NCBI GenBank assembly: GCA_902760805.1
Contig: CACWHY010000003.1
Coordinates: 62,001-126,000 of the forward strand
Source: Ruminococcus flavefaciens
GTDB lineage: Bacteria > Bacillota > Clostridia > Oscillospirales > Ruminococcaceae
Length of the DNA stretch: 64,000 nt
Reading direction: 5' to 3'
Part shown: one piece after another, positions 1 to 6,994 of the stretch
Numbering within the stretch: the stretch's first letter is position 1
How the letters are laid out: the number at the start of each line of letters is the position of its first letter
Position numbers and translations under genes: made by a program
The notes under the pieces: generated by a model
The model's input: only the letters and a program-made list of their open reading frames with translations
Told to the model about the DNA's origin: nothing
Databases searched by the model: none

Positions 1-441
1 TAATGCTGCTGTCAAAACCAACGGGTAATTTTGTTTCCACAATCCGAAACATAAATAGTAAAGCGGAACGACCGCAATTTGACTTATTACTATCACCCAA
101 CTGATTTGATGCCCGGTATAATATAACGTCCATCCGATAAAATTTATGAATATCATGACAAGGGTCGATACAAAAAACACTTTATCTCTTGTTGTTTCTA
201 TTGAGAAAAAGCCTACATCATCTCTAACGATCAGCATCAATAAAACCATTGAAAGCATACCAAACACGCCTTGTATGATCTGGATGCATTTCAATTCATT
301 TTGCATATTCATTATTGGATTTGATTCAGGTTTAACTAATGGCATTATTATATACGGGATCTCTTGTATCACGAATGCAATAATTCCAATAAATGATATC
401 CCTAAATAATAGTTCTTAAAAAGATGAGCAATTTTTATCAC
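1..441 (-). CDS. Partial multi-pass membrane protein, unknown function
   Basis: The gene runs off the left edge; 147 codons are visible and no stop is reached. It starts at a GTG preceded by AGAGG about 11 bases upstream. Four hydrophobic helices are visible at about residues 11-33, 53-72, 88-108 and 115-135, with a short basic N-terminus, as in a permease or polytopic sensor. I recognise no family signature. The segment is clearly more AT-rich than the housekeeping genes in this window, as is the PASTA-only gene at 1931-3178, which may mean recent acquisition or a variable locus. Reading frame and membrane nature are read directly; function is unknown. Confidence 0.7.
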   Translation of the reverse strand, partial: MIKIAHLFKNYYLGISFIGIIAFVIQEIPYIIMPLVKPESNPIMNMQNELKCIQIIQGVFGMLSMVLLMLIVRDDVGFFSIETTRDKVFFVSTLVMIFINFIGWTLYYTGHQISWVIVISQIAVVPLYYLCFGLWKQNYPLVLTAAL

Positions 442-495
442 TATATAATTATCCTCTTTTAATTCATAAATTCCAATCGGTCACAGCATAACACC

Positions 496-545
496 AAAAC
501 AAAAGAAACGCCCGGACGCCGTCCCCTCGGGGAGAGGCGTCCGAA
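496..545 (-). terminator. Intrinsic terminator of xylA
   Basis: On the minus strand an 8-bp GC-rich stem (arms 536-543 and 513-520) with a loop containing a second CCCC/GGGG pairing is followed by a T-rich tract (complement of 497-507). It lies just after the xylA stop. Confidence 0.8.
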
Positions 546-563
546 CGTCCCTTACAGTTATTC

Positions 564-1886
564 TTACAGGCTGAACATGATGTTGTTGATGATAGCCTCA
601 AGCATCTCCTGACGTCCGCTGGAGAGTGAGTCTGTTACCTCGCCCTTCTCCAGAGCGTACTTCTCAAGCTCAGCGAAGCCCACCTTGCCGTCGATGATGT
701 CCTTGCCGATGCCTGTTGTCCAGGAAGCATATCTGTCGTCAACGAACTTGTCGATGCGTCCGTCGTCGATGATCTTCTGAGCGATCCTCAGACCAAGAGC
801 AAATGTATCCATACCGGCGATGTAGCTGTGGAAGATGTCCTCAGGTGTGAAGGAGCCTCTTCTTGCCTTGGAGTCGAAGTTCAGACCGCCGTTTGTGAAG
901 CCGCCTGCCTTGAGCACCTCATACATACAAAGAGCTGCGTCGTAGATGTTTGTGGGGAACTGGTCAGTATCCCAGCCCAGAAGCGGATCGCCCTGGTTAG
1001 CGTCGATAGAGCCGAAGAAGCCGTTGTCTCTTGCAACTCTCAGCTCATGCTGGAAGGTGTGCTGAGCCAGAGTAGCGTGGTTAGCCTCGATGTTCATCTT
1101 GAAATCCTTGTCAAGGCCGTACTTGCGCAGGAAGCCAAGAACTGTAGCAGTATCGAAGTCGTACTGGTGCTTTGTGGGCTCCTTGGGCTTGGGCTCGATG
1201 TAGAAATCGCCCTTGTAGCCGATAGAGCGTGCATACTCAACAGCCATCTTCATCAGACGAGCCATGTTGTCCAGCTCCAGACCCATGTTTGTGTTCAGGA
1301 GAGTCTCATAACCCTCACGGCCGCCCCAGAAAACATAGCCGTTACCGCCCAGCTTTACAGTTGAGTCGATAGCCTTCTTGATCTGAGCAGCAGCATATGC
1401 GAAAACGTCAGCAGAGGGAGATGTGCCGGCGCCGTGCATATATCTGGGATGATCGAAGCACTTAGCAGTACCCCAGAGGCACTTCATGCCTGTCTCGGCC
1501 TGCTTAGCCTTGATGTAGTCAGTTACCTCGTCCAGCTTGGCATTTGTCTCAGCCAGGTCGCCGTACTCGGGAGAAAGGTCTCTGTCGTGGAAGCAGAAAT
1601 ACTCGATAGACAGCTTATCCATGATCTCGAAAGCAGCGTCCACCTTAGCCTTAGCTCTTGCTGTAGGATCAGCCTCGCCCCAGCTCTTGTCAGCGGTACC
1701 AACGCCGAACATATCTGTTCCGTCGCCGCCCATTGTGTGCCACCATGAAAGGGCAAACTTAAGCTGCTCCTTCATAGTCTTGCCGCCGATGATCTCGTCC
1801 GGGTCATAGTACTTGAATGCCAGAGGGTTGGTGGAGTCCTTGCCCTCGTAGGGGATCTTTCCTATGTTCTTGAAAAATTCGCTCAT
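564..1886 (-). CDS. xylA: Xylose isomerase
   Basis: This 440-residue protein interconverts D-xylose and D-xylulose in the cytoplasm, feeding hemicellulose sugars into the pentose phosphate pathway. It is a class II enzyme by length. The N-terminal half carries the active-site histidine motif FCFHDRD, then [10 protein letters not shown] and [15 protein letters not shown], which hold the metal ligands and the catalytic lysine region, and a C-terminal helical tail. The start is set by AGGAGG five bases upstream. The gene lies directly downstream of the PASTA-only gene on the same strand, separated by a dyad at 1911-1930. No xylulokinase is nearby. The split transketolase at 53.6-55.4 kb would use the product's phosphate. 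Confidence 0.97.
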   Translation of the reverse strand: MSEFFKNIGKIPYEGKDSTNPLAFKYYDPDEIIGGKTMKEQLKFALSWWHTMGGDGTDMFGVGTADKSWGEADPTARAKAKVDAAFEIMDKLSIEYFCFHDRDLSPEYGDLAETNAKLDEVTDYIKAKQAETGMKCLWGTAKCFDHPRYMHGAGTSPSADVFAYAAAQIKKAIDSTVKLGGNGYVFWGGREGYETLLNTNMGLELDNMARLMKMAVEYARSIGYKGDFYIEPKPKEPTKHQYDFDTATVLGFLRKYGLDKDFKMNIEANHATLAQHTFQHELRVARDNGFFGSIDANQGDPLLGWDTDQFPTNIYDAALCMYEVLKAGGFTNGGLNFDSKARRGSFTPEDIFHSYIAGMDTFALGLRIAQKIIDDGRIDKFVDDRYASWTTGIGKDIIDGKVGFAELEKYALEKGEVTDSLSSGRQEMLEAIINNIMFSL

Positions 1887-1910
1887 AATAACCTCCTGAG
1901 TATATTATTT

Positions 1911-1930
1911 AACTTGTACATTAACAAGTT
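1911..1930 (-). promoter_or_regulatory. Dyad between PASTA-only gene and xylA
   Basis: Inverted repeat of 7-bp arms (AACTTGT / ACAAGTT) around six bases, flanked by further TTAA/TTAA symmetry, 25 bases upstream of the xylA start. It could be an operator for a sugar repressor or a weak hairpin ending the upstream transcript. No T-tract follows on the minus strand, so an operator is slightly favoured. Confidence 0.35.
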
Positions 1931-3178
1931 TTAACCATTATTATATCCCCCTACGCGTTCAAATGCGCTAACAATATCTTCTTTTTCTGTCTTTGTCACT
2001 AAATCTACAAAATCAAAACTGTATTCACCTATTAGAGCCTCTTCTTGATTGTTTTCATTAATCAAAGTTACAAAAACATATGCTTTTTCACCTTTTCCTG
2101 TTATGCTCATCAACACTGAATTTTCTTCAGGTACGCTGAAAACATCACTTGTTTTGGTATCTGTTGTATTATCATAATATTCTAAATCAATTCTTATCGA
2201 AAAATCACCATTAGCATTAGTCGGTAATGGCAGTTGATAATTAATAGTACCTATTTTTTTATTATTGTTATCTTTTTTTTCACTATAATAATATAAAATG
2301 ATTTTAGAACCTTCTTCATAAGATTCTCCGCTGTTTATACTTTGAAAAAATACCGTATTCTCTTCCCCTTCTTCATTACTTGCAATCAGAACGGGTTCCA
2401 TATTATCCCACTTAGCGTATTCTACGGCATCATTGATATTCATCCCCACATAATCTCTCACCTTATGCTCTGGAGGAATCCCCATGCTAACAAATAGGGT
2501 GACCGTATCGCTAAATCTGACTTTTGTTCCTGCTTCCGGTTCAGTCTTAACAATGTGAGCTTTTGGCAATTCTGATGTAGTATTTTTAATCTCAAAATTA
2601 CTCAATCCGCACTCTTTCATCTTTTCCTTTGCAATTTCTTGATCCATATCATATAAATCTGGCACAGTTATATATTCCAAACCCTTGCTGACTGTTACCT
2701 TTACGGTATCGCCCTTCTTGAATTCAGTTCCGGGCTCTATGTCCTGAGCGATGATAGTACCGGCCTGAGCCTCGTTGTACTCCTCAGCTTCTTCTTCAAA
2801 CAGGATGTTGTTGCCATATTTTGCAACAGCGTCGTTAAAATCCACACCAATAAAGTCGGGCATGGTCCATTGTTCGCGTACGTTCTGGTTATCTTCATAA
2901 ATCGATGAAACAAATACAATCTCACCATACTTTATTTTTTCTCCAGGGTAAATATCCTGATTCATGATTATACTGTCTCTATCCATTTTATCAAGTGATC
3001 TGATATCAAGATATTCATACTTCTCTTTGGCTTCATAATATTCAATTCCAATAAGATTAGGCATTTTTCGAGGAATAAACCTATATAAAATAAAAGCTAC
3101 TGTAATAAGAATCACTATTATGCTCAAAACACCAATCAAGAGTTTAGTTTTATTTGCTGATTTATCTTTCTCTTTCAT
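1931..3178 (-). CDS. Membrane-anchored PASTA-repeat protein without kinase domain
   Basis: A 415-residue protein with a short basic cytoplasmic tail, one membrane helix at about residues 13-33, then about four PASTA-type repeats (roughly 36-92, 105-168, 170-232, 236-300) and a C-terminal beta-rich domain ending in VGGYNNG. The extracellular half aligns along its length with that of the Ser/Thr kinase at 6994-9396, including the shared stretch IAQDIEPGTEFKKGDTVKV and the same C-terminal domain, but no kinase domain is present. PASTA domains bind peptidoglycan fragments or lipid II in known kinases. This copy could be a decoy, a dimer partner or an independent wall-binding protein (inference). 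The gene is AT-rich except for a patch near 2690-2870 that resembles the kinase gene in DNA. AGGAGG precedes the ATG. Confidence 0.85.
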   Translation of the reverse strand: MKEKDKSANKTKLLIGVLSIIVILITVAFILYRFIPRKMPNLIGIEYYEAKEKYEYLDIRSLDKMDRDSIIMNQDIYPGEKIKYGEIVFVSSIYEDNQNVREQWTMPDFIGVDFNDAVAKYGNNILFEEEAEEYNEAQAGTIIAQDIEPGTEFKKGDTVKVTVSKGLEYITVPDLYDMDQEIAKEKMKECGLSNFEIKNTTSELPKAHIVKTEPEAGTKVRFSDTVTLFVSMGIPPEHKVRDYVGMNINDAVEYAKWDNMEPVLIASNEEGEENTVFFQSINSGESYEEGSKIILYYYSEKKDNNNKKIGTINYQLPLPTNANGDFSIRIDLEYYDNTTDTKTSDVFSVPEENSVLMSITGKGEKAYVFVTLINENNQEEALIGEYSFDFVDLVTKTEKEDIVSAFERVGGYNNG

Positions 3179-3209
3179 AATAACCTCCTGAGTGATAATA
3201 TTATATTAA

Positions 3210-3223
3210 GTCTGCGTGCAGAC
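3210..3223. promoter_or_regulatory. Perfect 14-bp palindrome upstream of the PASTA-only gene
   Basis: GTCTGC-GT-GCAGAC lies just upstream of a TATAAT-like sequence on the minus strand, about 30 bases before the gene start. Position suggests an operator or a leader hairpin for the PASTA-xylA transcript; no matching -35 box was clear. Confidence 0.35.
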
Positions 3224-3308
3224 CTTTATGCTACCGGTGGTTTTCTTTCCGTTGAGAGGCCGGAAGGGAAAGCCGGTCGCTCATCTGGCGCAGAAATAAG
3301 TCATGCGG

Positions 3309-4538
3309 TCAGTTGAGCAGGTCTACGGAAAGATGACGTGAATCCACGTCGTAGTAATCGTCCAGCTCCGCAACGTAATAGCGGAAGCAGACCTTGCCAT
3401 TGAATGTCATAACGTCTCCCGATTCGGAAACGCCCAGCTTGGCAAGCTGCTGGTCATTGAGATCCCTGAGGTACAGGGACTGGTCAGCCTCTATCTTAAA
3501 TCTGGGGGTGTAGTAATCGTCAAGGTAGCAGTCCTCCCAGGCTTCGATGCCGTCATCTGAGAGATCGCTGAAGTACACCTTCTGGCCGCTGCTCTTGCCT
3601 GCGTCCTCCAGTACCTCGGCGGAGGGCTCGGTGATGTAGTATCTGCCTGAGCCGTCCTTTGCTATGCCGAAGTGAGCGAGCTGCTCGTCATTGAGAGTAT
3701 CAAGACGGATCGGGTCAACATCGGTGGCACCCTTGCCTATGGCGAAGAGGTCGTAAACGTCGATGTCGGTGAGCTGGAGCCTTGAATCGTAGCTGTAGCC
3801 GAAGCTCTCAAGCTCCTTCTCGGTAAGGTGGACTGTGATGTTATCAGAAACATGATTGAGCTCCTCAGTGATCTGCTGACGAGTCTGAGTTGTCCACTGG
3901 ATGTCGATATTCTCGCTGATAGGCCTTACCTGGTAGACCACTCTCTTCTCATTTTTGAGAGTGAAGGTGATCATGGGGTACTTCACGTCAGCGAAGTTTG
4001 GCTCAACGTAAACAGCCGTGCTGCCGTTTGAGGAGTCCTCTGTGTTCACCACGGTGTAGCGGTATCTGCCCGAGGGCGAAACTCCGCTTCTGACGGTGGT
4101 CTGCTTAGCCGATGACACGAAGAACGAGGTGAACAGGAAGTAGCCCAGCGCTCCGAATATGTACAGCAGAAGCACCACTGTACCTATTGCGGTCTTCATG
4201 CCTTCGCCTGCGCCGGAAAGCAGCAGGATCACTACTCCGGTGATGATTATGGGCACGATCAGCTCCCACTTACCGAAGTACAAAAGCACCACCGGCAGCA
4301 TTGCCGGGAGAATGATAAAGCTGCAGATCCTTGTCAGCACCTGCTTGCGTGTGTAGAGCATGATGACCAGTGCAAGCACTGATATTCCCGATACCATAAG
4401 GCAAACGGACGCTCTTGACTGAATGTGGATGTCGTAGAAAATGGAGTAATAGCAGAGTCCGCAGACTGCAAATGCGTACAGCGCACCGATCACGGCAAAG
4501 ACTCGCTTTGTCCAAATGTTTGCAAAGAATCCCTTCAT
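3309..4538 (-). CDS. Polytopic membrane protein with large C-terminal domain, unknown
   Basis: This 409-residue protein has five probable membrane helices in its first 142 residues (about 14-34, 43-61, 70-88, 92-110, 117-142), followed by about 265 soluble residues. The soluble part contains SPSGRYRYTVVN near residue 155 and at least three short related segments of the form TxxDLNDxQLAKLG / DTLNDEQLAHFG / LTEKELESFG, so it appears to be built from a repeated 60-80-residue unit. I recognise no family. It has its own promoter at 4583-4611 and is followed by a non-coding gap before the PASTA-only gene. A sensory or envelope role is only a guess. Confidence 0.8.
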   Translation of the reverse strand: MKGFFANIWTKRVFAVIGALYAFAVCGLCYYSIFYDIHIQSRASVCLMVSGISVLALVIMLYTRKQVLTRICSFIILPAMLPVVLLYFGKWELIVPIIITGVVILLLSGAGEGMKTAIGTVVLLLYIFGALGYFLFTSFFVSSAKQTTVRSGVSPSGRYRYTVVNTEDSSNGSTAVYVEPNFADVKYPMITFTLKNEKRVVYQVRPISENIDIQWTTQTRQQITEELNHVSDNITVHLTEKELESFGYSYDSRLQLTDIDVYDLFAIGKGATDVDPIRLDTLNDEQLAHFGIAKDGSGRYYITEPSAEVLEDAGKSSGQKVYFSDLSDDGIEAWEDCYLDDYYTPRFKIEADQSLYLRDLNDQQLAKLGVSESGDVMTFNGKVCFRYYVAELDDYYDVDSRHLSVDLLN

Positions 4539-4582
4539 TTTTCCCTCCGAAAAATTATCCTAAATTAAGTCCATATAGGTTT

Positions 4583-4611
4583 ATTATACCATTTTTATTC
4601 TCAGGTTACAA
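4583..4611 (-). promoter_or_regulatory. Sigma-A-type promoter for the 3309-4538 gene
   Basis: Minus strand: TTGTAA (4606-4611), 17-base spacer, TATAAT (4583-4588) with an upstream TGG (extended -10). It lies about 45 bases upstream of the start codon. Confidence 0.8.
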
Positions 4612-4658
4612 GACTTTTTTTGTGCAAAAGGTTACTAAATGGTTACAATTTTCATGTA

Positions 4659-4687
4659 TTTACAAATTCCTCAGATCGTGGTATACT
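4659..4687 (+). promoter_or_regulatory. Sigma-A-type promoter for the VanZ-like gene
   Basis: TTTACA (4659-4664), 17-base spacer, TATACT (4682-4687) with TGG before it. It is divergent from the promoter at 4583-4611, with a leader of about 140 bases before the gene. Confidence 0.75.
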
Positions 4688-4831
4688 AAAAGAGCAGAAA
4701 GCCCAGCTTTTCGCCCAGGAGCCAAGGTCCCGGAACTGCTTCGGAAAGGCCTTGCTTTACTGAGCAAAAGCAAAGCGTTTCCCCTCATTTGAGAGAAAAC
4801 GCAATAAATGAACTGTCCGGAGGTATCACCA

Positions 4832-5329
4832 TTGCAGAGCACCAGCACACACTTTTCTCCACTCAGGATCCTGTGTATCCTTATGACGATCGTCTGTATG
4901 ACTGCCATTTTTATGTTTTCCACTGAGGACGCAGAGGAGTCCACCGACACCAGCGGCAGCGTGATCGAAGCAGTTGTCTCGGTGATCATGCCGGACTATA
5001 GCACCATGCAGGAAAACGAGCAGCAGCAGCTGGTGGAAAAGCTCCAGCACCTGGCTCGCAAGACCGCTCATTTCACAATATATCTGGCTCTTGGCTTTTT
5101 CGCCTCTGGAGCTATCGGCCGCAGGAGGGCTCTCTCCCGGAAGAGCGGCGCTGCACTTGGCTTTTGCTTCCTGTACGCCTGCTCAGACGAGCTCCACCAG
5201 CACTTTGTGCCGGGCAGGTCGGGGCAATTCACCGATGTGCTGCTGGACTCCACAGGGGCATTTTTCGGGATCCTGATCAGCCTTGTGCTGCTATATCTCA
5301 CAAGAAAAAAGACCGCTCCCCAATCCTGA
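4832..5329 (+). CDS. VanZ-like family membrane protein
   Basis: VanZ-like proteins are small membrane proteins; the founder gives low-level teicoplanin resistance, while most members have no known role. The protein has an N-terminal membrane helix, then the family signature RKTAHFTIYLALG, a central helix, and DELHQHFVPGRSGQFTDVLLDSTG near the C-terminus, followed by a last helix and a KKT tail. I chose the TTG start because GGAGG lies about ten bases upstream. An ATG eight codons earlier (4808) has no clear ribosome site. It stands alone, convergent with the spoVM end of the large operon, and shares a two-way terminator with it. Confidence 0.85.
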   Translation: MQSTSTHFSPLRILCILMTIVCMTAIFMFSTEDAEESTDTSGSVIEAVVSVIMPDYSTMQENEQQQLVEKLQHLARKTAHFTIYLALGFFASGAIGRRRALSRKSGAALGFCFLYACSDELHQHFVPGRSGQFTDVLLDSTGAFFGILISLVLLYLTRKKTAPQS

Positions 5330-5345
5330 GGAGCGGCTTTCTCAT
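5303..5345. terminator. Bidirectional terminator between VanZ-like gene and spoVM operon
   Basis: A GC-rich stem (CCGCTCC 5313-5319 with GGAGCGG 5330-5336) has a T-rich tail rightward (5338-5349) and a strong T run on the minus strand (complement of 5304-5310). It overlaps the last codons of the VanZ-like gene. Confidence 0.85.
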
Positions 5346-5425
5346 TCTTCGCCCTTTCTGATCCCGAAAACCGCTCTCAGCAGTCCCGAGAGCAGCCGGG
5401 GGCTCTTTATGACGACTATTTTCAT
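5342..5425 (-). CDS. spoVM: Stage V sporulation protein SpoVM (27 residues)
   Basis: A 27-codon gene reading MKIVVIKSPRLLSGLLRAVF then GIRKGEE, preceded by AAAGGAGG seven bases before the ATG. SpoVM of Bacillus subtilis is a 26-residue amphipathic helix that recognises the convex forespore membrane and anchors SpoIVA for coat assembly. The match covers the MK-x-IK-x-P start, the central proline, the SGLLRA helix core and the basic end, and in Bacillus spoVM likewise sits next to thiN in the same operon. The short length means it is easily missed by automatic calling. It is the last gene of the long operon and abuts the terminator. Confidence 0.88.
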   Translation of the reverse strand: MKIVVIKSPRLLSGLLRAVFGIRKGEE

Positions 5426-5483
5426 TTCGCACCCTCCTTTAGCTGGTATAATTCATTATATTCAGCAGGAGGCTTTTTGTTAC

Positions 5484-6119
5484 TCAGGACTGTATCACAA
5501 GGGCAAGTCCCCGCTCGATGTCCAGCACGGCGCTCTCCCCGGTGATCTCGTTGCTGACACCTATGGGGAAGCTCCGCTTCATCTCGTAGTTTTCAAGGGG
5601 ATACTTCACGCCGGAGAGCTGCCTGATCTTCACAGTATCCGTGACAGCGAAAACGGAAAAGTACCGGTCGCCGTATTGTTTTGGGTAGTGAGCATCACGC
5701 TCCACCTCGTCGCTGCCCTGCAATGAGATCCACTCATTTCCGCATAGTATCAGCCTTGCGCCCTGCTCTCTTGCGTAGAGCATGAGCTGGAGGTTGGCGA
5801 TAGAGTGGTCGAAGCGCTCTCCGCCCAAAGCTCCATACAGCCAGATCTCACGATAGCCCCGCTCAATGGCGATCTTCAGCGCCATTAGTGTGTCCGTGTC
5901 GTCCTTTTCGGGAACTGTCCGTATGATCTCTGCATTTTCCGGCAGCTTGCCCTTGTAGGAGTCGAAGTCCCCCACGATGATGTCTGGCCTCAGCCCCAGC
6001 TTTTTAACGTGCTTATAGCCGCTGTCGGCGCAGATCACAAAGCCATGTCTGCTGCGGAAATACTCCTTCGTCACCTTGCTGCCCAGGTCTCCGCCGGCAA
6101 AAATATGGCACCTTCTCAT
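5484..6119 (-). CDS. thiN: Thiamine pyrophosphokinase
   Basis: This 211-residue enzyme transfers pyrophosphate from ATP to thiamine, giving the cofactor thiamine diphosphate. Visible family features are IFAGGDLG, ICADSGYKHVKKLGLRPDIIVGDFDS (the nucleotide and acidic metal site), EKDDTDTLMALK, and YGALGGERFDHSIANLQL. The C-terminal part is the thiamine-binding beta domain. The ATG at 6119 overlaps the rsgA stop in an ATGA junction, which is why I reject the longer in-frame extension into rsgA. In Bacillus rpe lies between rsgA and thiN; it is absent here. Its product is used by the transketolase encoded later in this window. Confidence 0.93.
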   Translation of the reverse strand: MRRCHIFAGGDLGSKVTKEYFRSRHGFVICADSGYKHVKKLGLRPDIIVGDFDSYKGKLPENAEIIRTVPEKDDTDTLMALKIAIERGYREIWLYGALGGERFDHSIANLQLMLYAREQGARLILCGNEWISLQGSDEVERDAHYPKQYGDRYFSVFAVTDTVKIRQLSGVKYPLENYEMKRSFPIGVSNEITGESAVLDIERGLALVIQS

Positions 6120-6994
6120 TTCAGCTCCCACTCCTTCAGCTGTCTTGCTTCCTCGTACATTGCGCAGTAGCTGCTGTGTCGGCTGGCCGAGATCTCGCCC
6201 CTGCCAAGAGCCTCCACAACGGCACAGCCCTTCTCGCAGGTATGGGAGCAATCCCTGAACTGACACTGGTCGGTCAAGCCGTCGAATTCCCGGAAGCAGC
6301 CTGCCAGCTCCTCCTTGCGTATCACGTCATAGCGGCCTGTCTCGAAGGTGGAAAAGCCCGGAGTATCGGCTATGTAGCCTCCCTCAGCCAGCTTATAGAG
6401 CTGGGCATGGCGGGTGGTATGGCGGCCTCTTCCCAGCTTCCGGCTGATCTCTGCTGTGGGAATGTCCAGCGTCGGGTCAACTGCATTGAGGAGGGTGGAC
6501 TTTCCTGCGCCGGAATTGCCGGTAAATGCGCTGACCTTGCCCTTTAGAGCCTGCCGGACGGCCTCGATGGACTCAGGAGAAGCGTAGTCGGCCTCCAGCA
6601 CCGTTATCCCTATCCTGCCGTAGATCTCCTTTATGGGATAAGCATCCCCCAGGTCGGTCTTAGTGATCACCAGCAGCGGAGCTATGCCCTTGTACTCTGC
6701 AACTGCGATAAACTTGTCCAGGATCAGGTAATTCGGCGCCGGGCTCACTGTAGAGACCACGAAGATCAGCTGATCCAGGTTTGCAAGAGGAGGTCTTATG
6801 ATGAAGTTCCTCCGGGGCTCAATCGAGCTGATAACGCCGTCTGTCAGGCCAACTCGGTCGCCCACCGAAGGACTAATCCCTTTGCTGCGGAATACTCCTC
6901 TTGCTTTGCACTCATATATGCCGTCAGGGGACTCTACAGTGTAGAGTCCCCCTAAGCATTTCGTTATTATTCCGCTAACAACAGCGCCAGCCAT
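6116..6994 (-). CDS. rsgA: Ribosome small subunit-dependent GTPase A
   Basis: A 292-residue circularly permuted GTPase that checks late maturation of the 30S subunit. An OB-fold covers about residues 1-65, followed by the permuted G domain with VITKTD (G4), GNSGAGKSTLLNAV (G1) and DTPGFS (G3). The C-terminal zinc site is the CQFRDCSH-x4-C arrangement. It starts inside the prkC stop (TAATG) and ends in an ATGA overlap with thiN, so the three are translationally coupled. Kinase PrkC phosphorylates RsgA in Bacillus, which fits the neighbour. Confidence 0.96.
   Translation of the reverse strand: MAGAVVSGIITKCLGGLYTVESPDGIYECKARGVFRSKGISPSVGDRVGLTDGVISSIEPRRNFIIRPPLANLDQLIFVVSTVSPAPNYLILDKFIAVAEYKGIAPLLVITKTDLGDAYPIKEIYGRIGITVLEADYASPESIEAVRQALKGKVSAFTGNSGAGKSTLLNAVDPTLDIPTAEISRKLGRGRHTTRHAQLYKLAEGGYIADTPGFSTFETGRYDVIRKEELAGCFREFDGLTDQCQFRDCSHTCEKGCAVVEALGRGEISASRHSSYCAMYEEARQLKEWELK

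Noticed and set aside
146..409. An 87-codon plus-strand frame at the left edge
   Set aside because: It is the complement of the partial membrane protein read on the minus strand, which has a ribosome site and coherent helices.
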